This document shows positions 23,777 through 31,550 of a DNA stretch of 39,983 nucleotides, one piece after another (within the stretch, counting starts at the first letter, position 1; each line of letters opens with the position of its first letter). Made by a program: the position numbers and the translations under genes. Under the pieces are notes generated by a model. That model was given only the letters and a program-made list of their open reading frames with translations, was not told the DNA's origin and made no database searches. Source of the stretch: Bacillota bacterium (GTDB taxonomy: Bacteria; Bacillota; Clostridia; Christensenellales; Aristaeellaceae); the NCBI GenBank assembly GCA_023395615.1, contig JAEWYP010000091.1:1-39983 (forward strand). The letters run 5' to 3'.

Positions 23777-24001
23777 TTATGCTTCGGTGGTGGTTTCCAC
23801 GGTCTGGGTCGGCAGCGCGCGACGCACTTTGCCGCTGCGAAGGCAGCGGGTGCATACGTTCATGCGTTGTACTTTACCATCCATCTCCACGCGGACGTTT
23901 TGCACGTTCGGGGCCCAAAGACGATGGCTCTTGCGGTTGGAGTGGCTGACGTTGTTTCCGTTCAGCGTACCCTTTGCGCAAACCTCACAAAACTTGCCCA
24001 T
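23777..24001 (-). CDS. rpmB: 50S ribosomal protein L28
   Basis: A 74-residue ribosomal protein with the classic start GKFCEVCAKGTLNGNNVSHS, then KSHRLWAPNVQNVRV, and the second cysteine pair CTRCLRSGKVRR. The C-x2-C and C-x2-C pairs mark the zinc-binding (C+) form of L28. A GGAGGTGTAGCAA ribosome binding site precedes the ATG, and a consensus-like promoter lies at 24047-24075. Monocistronic, ending at the bidirectional terminator. Confidence 0.97.
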   Translation of the reverse strand: MGKFCEVCAKGTLNGNNVSHSNRKSHRLWAPNVQNVRVEMDGKVQRMNVCTRCLRSGKVRRALPTQTVETTTEA

Positions 24002-24046
24002 TTGCTACACCTCCTAACGGGAGAGTCGTTCGTTCACAGCTCGACT

Positions 24047-24075
24047 ATTTTATCATTCTTTTCCGGATTTGGCAA
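24047..24075 (-). promoter_or_regulatory. Sigma-A-like promoter of rpmB
   Basis: On the minus strand TTGCCA (24070-24075) and TAAAAT (24047-24052) are 17 bases apart, with the start codon 46 bases downstream of the -10 box. Confidence 0.7.
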
Positions 24076-24117
24076 TAGCCAGAGCGGTTTTTTTACGCTG
24101 TGGCCGACGAAGGTTGT

Positions 24118-24684
24118 TTAGCGCTTTGGTGAAAGGGTCTTCACCCATTCCGCGTAGGCTTCCATGTAGTTTTGAAGGAATGCGCGGGTTGATTCGTTCA
24201 CCAATACGCCTTTGTCGTCCAACAGGTCCTGGGCTTTGCCGATGTAGGCTTCCGGCTGCTGCATCAGGGGAACGTTCAGAAAAACCATCGGCTGGCGAAG
24301 GGCCAGGTTGGCGGCCATGCCACCCATCGCGCCCATGGAAACGCTTACGATGGCGCCGGGTTTGCCGTTCCACTGGTTTTGACCGTACGGCCGGGAGGCC
24401 ACGTCCAGCGCGTTTTTAAGTACTGCGGGCATCGAACGGTTGTATTCGGGGGTAACAAACAGCACACCGTCCAGCGCCGCAATTTCTTTACGGAACTGTG
24501 TGTAGGATTCGGGCGTGTTGCCTTCGTCGTCCATGTCCTGATTGTAAAGCTGCAGATTGCCGATTTCTACGATGTGCGCTGCGAGGGCTTCGGGGGCCAA
24601 CTCGATCAGGGCGTTGGCGATAGAGCGACTGAAAGAGCCTTTGCGAAGACTGCCTACGATAATACCAATGTTCTTTTTAGTCAT
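24118..24684 (-). CDS. NADPH-dependent FMN reductase-like flavoprotein
   Basis: A 188-residue flavodoxin-fold oxidoreductase (FMN_red, azoreductase/ChrR-like). The FMN phosphate loop is GSLRKGSFSRSIANAL (residues 11-26), and the second flavin-binding segment is FVTPEYNRSMPAVLKNALDVASR, cut here into its conserved PEYN-S-P--LKNA--W/SR pattern. A Gly-rich stretch MGAMGGMAANLALR follows. The family reduces quinones, azo compounds, chromate or free flavin with NADPH. The ATG at 24684 is preceded by GGAGAAG. It sits 60 bases downstream of the DUF3298-like gene, with a hairpin between. Confidence 0.9.
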   Translation of the reverse strand: MTKKNIGIIVGSLRKGSFSRSIANALIELAPEALAAHIVEIGNLQLYNQDMDDEGNTPESYTQFRKEIAALDGVLFVTPEYNRSMPAVLKNALDVASRPYGQNQWNGKPGAIVSVSMGAMGGMAANLALRQPMVFLNVPLMQQPEAYIGKAQDLLDDKGVLVNESTRAFLQNYMEAYAEWVKTLSPKR

Positions 24685-24708
24685 AAATACTTCTCCTTTG
24701 GTTCAGAA

Positions 24709-24740
24709 AGCCGGGGCGCGCCTTGCGGCCCGACCCGGCT
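24709..24740 (-). terminator. Hairpin after the DUF3298-like gene
   Basis: AGCCGGG pairs with CCCGGCT (outer 7 bp, further GC pairs inside), followed on the minus strand by TTTC only. It is a weak terminator that may allow readthrough into the FMN reductase. Confidence 0.5.
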
Positions 24741-24744
24741 GGGG

Positions 24745-25503
24745 TTATGGGGTAACGGCGCTTAACAGCTCGGCCAGTGAAAATGGATAGGTAAGAATGC
24801 CGTTCACTTCGCCTGCGATGGCGCCTGCCTGGATGTAGAAAACGAAATTGCCGTTCTCGTCCATGTAAAAATCGGATTCCGGAAAGAATACGGTTTGCAG
24901 TTCTTCCCGGGTCAGGTCTGGATCGTAATCGATCTGGCCCATGGAAACCTGCTCCTGTATAATCTGCCACACCAGCCCGTAGACCAGCGTAGAAGCGTAG
25001 CTGATGTCGCTTGCCGCGTCCCCGTCGCTCTGTTCCAGCCCCATCGCCTGGGTAAGCGAAAGCGGTTGGCCTTCGTACACGCCGCTTAGCGCGAATACCA
25101 CGGCGGTCCAGCTTTCGGCTTCGGAGTTGCCCAGAAACTGTCGGTTGGAAAGCAGAACGCTCAGATAATCATCGTCGTTGCGGGTGATCTGGTAATCCAC
25201 ATGGGTGTAGTAGGCGGGGCTGCCCGCTTCCGGGGCCTGCCCGTCGGTCACGGCGTCCGGGGGCGTAGAGTTGGCCAAGCCCGCCGCCATGAAGGCGAAT
25301 AAGGAATTAATTGCCTTTTCCGTTTCCCCGCTACCGGCAAACTGTGGGAACGCAAAGCTGAAAGAATACGTTGCCGTATCGGCGTTCGTGCCGTTTGGGT
25401 AATACCGCGTGCCGGTCAGCGGCATTGTTTCAACGGCGGGCTGCGCCAGCGCGACGGAAGCGAGCAGACACAGCGCCACCGTTAAGCAAAACAGTCGTTT
25501 CAA
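24745..25503 (-). CDS. Secreted DUF3298/RsiV-like domain protein
   Basis: A 252-residue exported protein with a signal peptide (about 1-20, LLASVALA-QP). The C-terminal half (about 185-250) shows the DUF3298 pattern: a Leu/Glu-rich helix, then FFPESDFYMDENGNFVFYI, then AGAIAGE and YPFSLAELL. This pattern is known from the C-terminal domain of the anti-sigma factor RsiV and many secreted proteins. The upstream part also resembles the DUF4163-like fold that normally precedes it. There is no transmembrane anchor or sigma-binding domain, so it is not an anti-sigma factor itself. The start codon is TTG (25503-25501), preceded by GGGGGGATC. It lies 22 bases downstream of the lipoprotein gene and is co-transcribed with it. 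Role unknown. Confidence 0.7.
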   Translation of the reverse strand: MKRLFCLTVALCLLASVALAQPAVETMPLTGTRYYPNGTNADTATYSFSFAFPQFAGSGETEKAINSLFAFMAAGLANSTPPDAVTDGQAPEAGSPAYYTHVDYQITRNDDDYLSVLLSNRQFLGNSEAESWTAVVFALSGVYEGQPLSLTQAMGLEQSDGDAASDISYASTLVYGLVWQIIQEQVSMGQIDYDPDLTREELQTVFFPESDFYMDENGNFVFYIQAGAIAGEVNGILTYPFSLAELLSAVTP

Positions 25504-25525
25504 CGCGATCCCCCCGTTAAATCCC

Positions 25526-26575
25526 TTATCCTACGCTAACCTCGTCTACCGCGAAGGAATTGTCCAGGTAGGAGGTGTACATGCTGTAGGTGGAAGCCAG
25601 CTCCTGCTTATAGGATAGCTCCGCCTGATATATGTACTTATCGGTGACGATGTAAACATCAAATACGGTTTTTCCCTCATCGGTGGAGTAGCTGACGGTG
25701 CCGGAGCTGAACTCGGTCTGGATGTTTGATTTCGCGCCAGGAATGCCGTTGGCGATCACGTTGATGTAATCGGACAAATTGGCGTTGGAGGCATTGTCGG
25801 TACGGCGCACGAAGAAGCTTACGCTGCCGTCCGGCAGGGAAGCGGAAACGCCGTTGTCATCCTCTACCAGCATTTCATCCGTAAACACGCTGGGGTACAG
25901 GATGGAGAAACCCAGATTGGTGTTGACGTATTCCACCAGAATGCTGTCGGTGTAGGTTTGCATCGCGTCTTCCATGTTCAGCTCCGAACCGACCGAGAAA
26001 CCGGTGAGGCGATAGCCGTTCTGGGCGGTGGAGTCCGGCTGGAAGGTATAGATGGCGCGATCGAGCCATTGAATATCCTGATAATCCGCCGGCTGCATCT
26101 GGCGCATGGGTTTACTTCCCCAATACAGCTCGCCGATCAGCTGCACCTGCCCGTCTTCGGCGGCGTTCACGGTTACCGGCTGAAAGCCGATATAGCCGTT
26201 GATCGGTTCTGTTTTCGCGATTTTTTCCAGCGTCGGCAGCTGCGCGGAGAAATATTTGCCCAGATACACGGTTTGTTTGTCCGTATCCGACAGCATATCC
26301 TCCGTGATGCCTAACGAAGCATCCGACGTGAGGCCGATATTGAAAAACGCGGCAAGGAAGGCCGTGCTGAGCGTGGTTTCCTCATTGCCGATCACTTCCG
26401 GCTCGTCGCCCGTGTTCTCCGCGGCACTGCCTACCAGATCCATGAACGGCACCAGCGCGTCGAAATCGGAAACCTTGGCCGCGGCCTGTGTCGCGCCTGC
26501 GGCGGAGACGCAGCCGACGAGCAGACACAGCGTGATCACCCATGCGAACATCCTGCGAGAATAGAGCTTTTTCAT
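25526..26575 (-). CDS. Predicted lipoprotein with a PsbP-like C-terminal segment
   Basis: No firm family is recognised. The 349-residue protein has a signal peptide with lipobox LLVGC (Cys22). The middle part (about 80-200) is a beta-rich region of unknown type. The C-terminal part (about 225-345) begins NTNLGFSILYPSVF, a motif seen in PsbP-like and DUF1795-like domains of secreted proteins, followed by alternating beta strands and a helix (YKQELASTYSMYTSYL). A GGGAGGC site lies upstream. The 5' leader contains a 16-bp perfect palindrome (26594-26609). It forms a two-gene unit with the DUF3298-like protein. Confidence 0.6.
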   Translation of the reverse strand: MKKLYSRRMFAWVITLCLLVGCVSAAGATQAAAKVSDFDALVPFMDLVGSAAENTGDEPEVIGNEETTLSTAFLAAFFNIGLTSDASLGITEDMLSDTDKQTVYLGKYFSAQLPTLEKIAKTEPINGYIGFQPVTVNAAEDGQVQLIGELYWGSKPMRQMQPADYQDIQWLDRAIYTFQPDSTAQNGYRLTGFSVGSELNMEDAMQTYTDSILVEYVNTNLGFSILYPSVFTDEMLVEDDNGVSASLPDGSVSFFVRRTDNASNANLSDYINVIANGIPGAKSNIQTEFSSGTVSYSTDEGKTVFDVYIVTDKYIYQAELSYKQELASTYSMYTSYLDNSFAVDEVSVG

Positions 26576-26593
26576 GATTGCCTCCCAATTCTG

Positions 26594-26609
26594 CGCGGCG
26601 GCCGCCGCG
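26594..26609. repeat. 16-bp perfect GC palindrome in the lipoprotein leader
   Basis: CGCGGCGGCCGCCGCG reads the same on both strands and lies 19-34 bases before the lipoprotein start. It could form a small hairpin near the ribosome binding site. The rest of the gap 26610-26805 shows no gene and no clear promoter. Confidence 0.5.
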
Positions 26610-26805
26610 TGTGATGGCTACTGGAAACGAAACGTTTGAAAGACCATTTTTCATCCTGGGGATGCGATGATTCAATCACTTTGCGGCTGCCAAAGCGGAG
26701 TGCCGCAGACTCGGTTGAGAAAAGCCTAAGGATAGCGGGAACTATTTCAAGGTTTTTTTCATGAAGATGCAGTGTTCCGTAAGGGCAGGCGTGAAAGGGA
26801 CGGAT

Positions 26806-27666
26806 TCATGACTTGCTCAGCGACGCTATATACTCCGCCGCCGAAATCGCGGCGACGTTGCCTTCGCCCACGGCCTTGGCAACCTGCAGGGGTTTGCCGG
26901 TACAGTCCCCGGCGGCAAAAACGCCGGGCACATTGGTGCGCATGCCGCGATCCACCGGGATAAACGCGCCGTCGGTGGTTAAATCGGGCAGCAGCATCCC
27001 CAGCGATACGGCGCTGCGGAAGATGAACACGCCGTCGTAACAGTGGCGGCCTTGCTGCGTTACAACGCAGATGCCCGCATCGGTCCGCTCCAGGCTTTCG
27101 GGCTTCTCGTCCACCGGGCGCACCCCTTCGGGCAGTTTGGAAGCATCGTGCTTTTTCAAAGAGAAATAGTCCACACTTGCGGCAAGCGAATGCAAGAAAT
27201 GAGTTTCCTCGGCGCCTTCGTCCGTGGCGGAAAGCACGCCCAGCCGCTTGCCGCGGTAGAGCATTCCATCGCACGTGGCACAGTAGCTTATGCCCATACC
27301 AACCAGCGCTTCCTCACCGGGCAGAAGCTGCGGTCGTGCCGCGCCCATGGCAAGCAGCACGGTTTTCGCTTCCACCACGTCGCTTTCCACCAGCAGCATC
27401 AGGCCGTTGTCCATGGGCAGAATCTGGCGTACCAGCCCGGCGCGGAATTCTGCCCCCATGGCGGTCGCCTGCGCCGTGAATGCGTTTAATATCTCAGTTC
27501 CCGATGCGGAAGGCATGCCGGGATAATTTCCAAGGTGCTCGGTACGGGTGAGCCAACTGGCGTTTACAGGCGGAGCGATCACAAGAACATTCAGTCCGCG
27601 CATCCGTGCGGTAATCGCGCAGCTCAGGCCCGCGGGGCCGTTGCCAACAATCGCAAGATCAATCAT
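26806..27666 (-). CDS. Thioredoxin-reductase-like flavoprotein lacking the NADPH-binding motif
   Basis: A 286-residue two-domain flavoprotein. The FAD Rossmann motif is AIVGNGPAGLSCAITARMRG, the redox-active disulfide is CATC in ISYCATCDGMLYRGK, and the second FAD motif is GVFAAGDCTGKPLQ with AVGEGNVAAISAAEYI. All three match thioredoxin reductase. Directly after the CATC segment, where NADPH-dependent enzymes have GGGDSA, this protein reads LSATDEGAEETHFL, and the HRR arginine cluster is absent. The pattern resembles ferredoxin-dependent (FFTR) or diverged thioredoxin reductases known from Clostridia. The ATG at 27666 has no good ribosome binding site; a GTG at 27678 and a longer start at 27783 are alternatives, but the latter lies upstream of the promoter. 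Confidence 0.85.
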   Translation of the reverse strand: MIDLAIVGNGPAGLSCAITARMRGLNVLVIAPPVNASWLTRTEHLGNYPGMPSASGTEILNAFTAQATAMGAEFRAGLVRQILPMDNGLMLLVESDVVEAKTVLLAMGAARPQLLPGEEALVGMGISYCATCDGMLYRGKRLGVLSATDEGAEETHFLHSLAASVDYFSLKKHDASKLPEGVRPVDEKPESLERTDAGICVVTQQGRHCYDGVFIFRSAVSLGMLLPDLTTDGAFIPVDRGMRTNVPGVFAAGDCTGKPLQVAKAVGEGNVAAISAAEYIASLSKS

Positions 27667-27713
27667 CAAATTTTTCACACAGCCGCCGAGGCAGCGGCGC
27701 TCCTTTCCCTTTG

Positions 27714-27742
27714 AGTGTAACAAAATCGTGATGTTTTTGCAA
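27714..27742 (-). promoter_or_regulatory. Sigma-A-like promoter of the thioredoxin-reductase-like gene
   Basis: On the minus strand TTGCAA (27737-27742) and TACACT (27714-27719) are 17 bases apart. Transcription would start near 27707, giving a leader of about 40 bases with a small GC hairpin (GCCG...CGGC). Confidence 0.65.
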
Positions 27743-27849
27743 CGCTTGACGGGAATATTCCTGTAAATTCTTAGTTTGTACAAAGTTGCGCCCAGACGCG
27801 CAAATGTCGGAAGCGAACAACAATTCTGTTCAAAATATGCGCGCGGCGA

Positions 27850-27855
27850 TATAAT
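27850..27855 (+). promoter_or_regulatory. -10 box for the DUF5131 gene
   Basis: A perfect TATAAT lies 35 bases before the start. The -35 region is poor (TTCAAA at a 15-base distance), so the promoter may need an activator. Confidence 0.45.
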
Positions 27856-27890
27856 GATACGGAACGAGAGTATGCGGGGAGGGCGGAAGC

Positions 27891-28613
27891 ATGGCGGAGT
27901 GGAACCCGTGGCACGGATGCCAGAAGTACAGCGCGGGCTGCGCCAACTGCTATGTATACCGGCGCGACGCGAAATACGAGCTGGATGCCAGCGCCGTGCG
28001 CAAAAACGCCGCCTTCGACCTGCCCGTGCGCCGCCTGCGCGACGGCACCTATAAGCTGAAGGGCCCGGAGCAGGTGTTTACCTGCTTTACATCGGACTTC
28101 TTTCTGGATCAGGCGGACGATTGGCGGGCCGAGGCGTGGCGGATGATGCGTGAGCGGAGCGATCTGGAATTTTTCTTTATCACAAAAAGAATTCTGCGTT
28201 TTTACGAGCGCCTGCCTGAGGATTGGGGCGACGGATACGAAAACGTGTCGATCGGCGTAACCTGTGAAAACCAGGCGAAAGCGGACGAACGTCTGCCGTT
28301 TTTCCTGCGGCTTCCCATCCGCCACAAGACCATTATCTGCGAGCCGATGCTGGAAGCCGTGGATTTCAGCCCCTATCTGGGCCCCGCGATCGAGCAGGTG
28401 GTGGTGGGCGGCGAAAGCGGGGATACCGCCCGCCTGATGCGCTACGACTGGGCGCTTGGCGTGCGGCGGCAGTGCGAGGCGGCGAGCGTGCCGTTCTATT
28501 TTAAACAGACGGGCGCGCGTTTTGAAAAGGACGGGCGCGAGTATCGCATCCCAAGGAGGCTGCAATTTTCGCAGGCGCGAAAATCGGGGCTGTCCTGGCT
28601 GGGTAAACGCTGA
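27891..28613 (+). CDS. DUF5131 protein (phage Gp37/Gp68-like)
   Basis: A 240-residue protein with the hallmark start EWNPWHGCQKYSAGCANCYV. Three cysteines spaced C-x6-C-x2-C suggest an Fe-S cluster like that of radical SAM enzymes. Other family blocks: FTCFTSDFF near residue 62, FFFITKR, ENVSIGVTCENQ, EPMLEAVDF, VVVGGESG, and VPFYFKQTG. Members occur in phages and on bacterial chromosomes and are often annotated as Gp37/Gp68; the biochemical role is not established to my knowledge. It is a single gene with GGGAGGGCGG upstream. No other phage genes are nearby, so it is not evidence of a prophage. Confidence 0.88.
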   Translation: MAEWNPWHGCQKYSAGCANCYVYRRDAKYELDASAVRKNAAFDLPVRRLRDGTYKLKGPEQVFTCFTSDFFLDQADDWRAEAWRMMRERSDLEFFFITKRILRFYERLPEDWGDGYENVSIGVTCENQAKADERLPFFLRLPIRHKTIICEPMLEAVDFSPYLGPAIEQVVVGGESGDTARLMRYDWALGVRRQCEAASVPFYFKQTGARFEKDGREYRIPRRLQFSQARKSGLSWLGKR

Positions 28614-28722
28614 ATCAAAGCCCTTTGCGCTCTGCATGGGCAGCCACAAAGCGATTTATCAGCGGTGACCAAGGCGCGGCGAACCACGTGCAGAGGACAA
28701 CCCCGATGAATGAATAGCGGTG

Positions 28723-29544
28723 TTACCGGTTTTCCACGTGCTGGCGGTAAAGCGCCAGAATGCGCTCCGCCGAGTCGGTCGCGTCCGCTTCCAGTACGGC
28801 GCGGCCCAGCGCCGCGCTGGCATCGCGGGGGTCGTCGGCCACCACGCCGTCTTTGGGCGCTTCGCCCGCAAACTGGCAGCCGCTGGCGATGCCGTAGTCC
28901 GCACTGTGCAGCGGCTGGCTTCGCTCCGGCAGATTTTCAAGCGCCACGGAGTCGGTCAACGCCATCATCAGCGCGGTTTCCATCCGGTCGGCGTGGCCGG
29001 GGCTCATTGTAGCGTCGCGGATGATCTTTTCGACGCGCGGACTTTCAAACTCCGGATACAGGCAGTAAATCCCAAGCTCGTGCGTGGCTTCGTCGCATAA
29101 CCGACGGAGCGTGGCGACCTGCCCCTGCGCCCCATGGCCGTTGACCACTACGATCATCCGATACCCCATTTTGGCAAGCAGGCGCAGCTCCTCCCGCACA
29201 ACCACCGCGAAAACCTCCTCGCGGAAGTACAGGCTTGGCAGGATGTTTTTGGGAAAATCCATGCCGAGGATGTAGCTGTTCTCATCGTGAGGCACGTTCA
29301 AATTAGTCAGCATCTGCGGGTTGTCGTTCTGCTCGGTGCCGATAAACAGCGTCGGGGCTACCACGCCGCCGGTACGCTGCGCCAGTTCCCTTGCGGAGGC
29401 TTGGGCGATCAGCGCGTCCGTGCCCATCGGCATGTGGTAGCTGTGCCATTCTACCGGCCCCACCGGCAGGTAGCAAAGCGAAATTCTCTTCTGCTCCTCC
29501 AGCAGCTCTCCGGGGCGCAGCAATTCCATTTGTACGGTACGCAT
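28723..29544 (-). CDS. Creatininase-family amidohydrolase
   Basis: A 273-residue metal-dependent hydrolase. Metal-binding and family motifs: YLPVGPVEWHSYHMPMGTDA (Glu and His ligands), a central HDENSY, and VVVNGHGAQG (Asn-Gly-His-Gly), with a final acidic-His region. The family covers creatininase, MftE-like peptidases and FAPy deformylase; the substrate here cannot be assigned. The ATG at 29544 lies 8 bases after AGGAGG; an upstream in-frame ATG at 29565 would place that site inside the coding region. It lies 68 bases downstream of the ABC-F gene and may be part of the same transcript. Confidence 0.88.
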   Translation of the reverse strand: MRTVQMELLRPGELLEEQKRISLCYLPVGPVEWHSYHMPMGTDALIAQASARELAQRTGGVVAPTLFIGTEQNDNPQMLTNLNVPHDENSYILGMDFPKNILPSLYFREEVFAVVVREELRLLAKMGYRMIVVVNGHGAQGQVATLRRLCDEATHELGIYCLYPEFESPRVEKIIRDATMSPGHADRMETALMMALTDSVALENLPERSQPLHSADYGIASGCQFAGEAPKDGVVADDPRDASAALGRAVLEADATDSAERILALYRQHVENR

Positions 29545-29612
29545 CACGTTCGCCTCCTGTTTCAATAGGGTGTTTTCAGTGTGAACGCACGTCGGTGAAA
29601 CGTGCGAGCCGG

Positions 29613-31550
29613 TTAATCCCTCGGCTCTTCTTCCGCCTCGTCATAAGCGGCCTCCGCCTGTTCCAGATCGTCGTACAGGCCTTCCTGTCGCGCCTGTTCG
29701 TCGCGGTAGGCCTGATTCAGCTCCAGCATCCGCGCGGCGTCCGCGTAGGTGGCAGGATCAGCCAGTTGCGTTTCCAGCTCCGCGATCTGCTTTTCGTTCC
29801 GGCTGATGGCCTCCTCCGCTCTGGTGACGGCGGCTTTCAGCTCCCGCAGGCGCGCGCCCTGCTGGCGTTCGCGCTTGCGGTCCTTCATCAGGGAGGTGCG
29901 GGTTGTGCCCGGCTCCGCTGTTTCGGCAGGGGGTACGGGGCGGTCGCGTTTTTCCAGATAATCGTCGAAATTACCCAGGTATTCGGTCATGCCGTCCTCA
30001 TTCATCACAAGGATACGGTCGGCAAAACGATTGATAAAGTATCGGTCATGGCTGATGGCGAGGATGGTGCCGGGAAAGTCGTACAGCGCGTCCTCCAGCA
30101 CCTCGCGGCTGTCCATATCCAGATGGTTGGTGGGTTCGTCCAACAGCAGCAGGTTGTCCTGTTTGAGCATCAGTTTGGTCAGCGCCACGCGACCGCGTTC
30201 GCCGCCGGACAGCTCCGATATTTTGGAGAACACGTCGTCGCCGGAGAAGAGAAACAGCCCCAGCGCCCCGCGCACGCGGCTCTGTTCCATTGTGGGGAAA
30301 GTGTTCCATACCTCGTCCAGCACCGTATTGGCGAGGTTCAAATCCTGCTGGTGCTGGTCGTAATAGCCGATGTCCACGTTAGTGCCGAAACGCACCGCGC
30401 CCCGGTCCGGCGTTTCGCGGTTCATCAGAATTTTGAAAAGGGTGCTTTTGCCCACGCCGTTGGGGCCGATCAGCGCCACGCGGTCGCCGGAACGCAGCTT
30501 GAAGCTGAGATCGTGAAAAACCGTGCGCCCCTCGAAGCTCTTTTGCAGGTTGCGTACTTCCAGCGCTTCCTCGCCCATGCGGCGGCGCACGTCGAAGGAG
30601 AAGCGAACGTGACTCTCTTCCAGCGGCTTATCCAGCCGTTCCACCTTGTCCAGCCGTTTCTGGCGGCTTTCGGCGGCGCGGATGGACTTTTCCCGGTTAA
30701 AACTGCGGTAGCGCTCAATAATCGCCTGCTCGCGCTCAATCTCCTTCTGTTGCAGCTGAAAGGCTTTCATGCGGGCCTCAAAATCCGCGGCGCGCTTTTT
30801 CTGGTATTCGGTATAGTTGCCGGTAAACTTGGTCACCCGGCCGCCCATCATTTCCCCCATGGTGGTGCATACATGGTCCAGAAAATACCGGTCGTGGCTG
30901 ATTAAGAGCAGCGAGCCTTTATAATCCGTAAGGTAATTCTGCAACCACTCGATGGCTTCCAGGTCCAGATGGTTGGTCGGCTCGTCCATCAGCAGCACTT
31001 CGGGTTTCTGCAGCAGCAGCCGGGCCAGTGAAAGCCGCGTGCGCTCGCCTCCGGAAAGCGTGCCCACGGTGCGGGTAAACATCTCGCGGCTGATGCCAAG
31101 GCCAATCAGCACGCCGGTAATTTCCCCCTCGTAGGCGTAGCCCTCGCGGCGGTTGAACTCTTCGGTCAAACGTTGATACTCGGCGGACAGGCGCAGGGTG
31201 GTTTCCTCGTCCTGCGCGTGGCGGGCCAGCTCGCCTTCCAGCTCCCGCAGGCGGCGCTCCATGGCGATGATCGGCTCGAACACGCGCAGCATCGCGCCCC
31301 AAACGGTATCTGTTAAGGCAATATCGTTGATCTGCGCCAGATAGCCGATGCGCAGGTCCCTGTTTTTATGGATGGCGCCGCCATCCGGTTGGTCTTCGCC
31401 GGTCAGCAGGCGCATCAGCGTGGTTTTTCCACAGCCGTTCACGCCGATCAGGCCCATTTTTTCACCTTTTTGCAGGGTGAAGGTCACGTCGCGCAGCACC
31501 GTATAGGCGCCGAAGCTTTTTTGCACGTTTTGTACGGAAATCAGGATCAT
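29613..31550 (-). CDS. ABC-F family ATPase (Uup/YdiF-like ribosome-associated)
   Basis: A 645-residue soluble protein with two ABC domains and no membrane part. Domain 1 has Walker A GVNGCGKTT, signature LSGGERTRLSLARLL and Walker B LLMDEPTNHLD. Domain 2 has GPNGVGKST, LSGGERGRVALTKLM and LLLDEPTNHLD. Between them is the charged P-site tRNA interaction linker (about residues 240-320, rich in Arg, Glu and Gln). The C-terminal about 100 residues form a coiled coil (AVTRAEEAISRNEKQIAELE and following), as in Uup and YdiF. Such proteins act on the ribosome in translation or antibiotic protection. It overlaps the upstream gene by 4 bases, so the two are coupled. Confidence 0.95.
   Translation of the reverse strand: MILISVQNVQKSFGAYTVLRDVTFTLQKGEKMGLIGVNGCGKTTLMRLLTGEDQPDGGAIHKNRDLRIGYLAQINDIALTDTVWGAMLRVFEPIIAMERRLRELEGELARHAQDEETTLRLSAEYQRLTEEFNRREGYAYEGEITGVLIGLGISREMFTRTVGTLSGGERTRLSLARLLLQKPEVLLMDEPTNHLDLEAIEWLQNYLTDYKGSLLLISHDRYFLDHVCTTMGEMMGGRVTKFTGNYTEYQKKRAADFEARMKAFQLQQKEIEREQAIIERYRSFNREKSIRAAESRQKRLDKVERLDKPLEESHVRFSFDVRRRMGEEALEVRNLQKSFEGRTVFHDLSFKLRSGDRVALIGPNGVGKSTLFKILMNRETPDRGAVRFGTNVDIGYYDQHQQDLNLANTVLDEVWNTFPTMEQSRVRGALGLFLFSGDDVFSKISELSGGERGRVALTKLMLKQDNLLLLDEPTNHLDMDSREVLEDALYDFPGTILAISHDRYFINRFADRILVMNEDGMTEYLGNFDDYLEKRDRPVPPAETAEPGTTRTSLMKDRKRERQQGARLRELKAAVTRAEEAISRNEKQIAELETQLADPATYADAARMLELNQAYRDEQARQEGLYDDLEQAEAAYDEAEEEPRD

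Noticed and set aside
24745..25503. An anti-sigma factor of the RsiV type
   Set aside because: There is no N-terminal sigma-binding domain, no transmembrane helix other than the signal peptide, and no sigma factor gene next to it.
27891..28613. Evidence of a prophage at the DUF5131 gene
   Set aside because: No integrase, structural or lysis genes are nearby, and both flanks are ordinary chromosomal genes.
29391..30905. Plus-strand open frame of 504 codons opposite the ABC-F gene
   Set aside because: The ABC-F protein on the minus strand has all ATPase motifs; the plus frame has none and no ribosome binding site.
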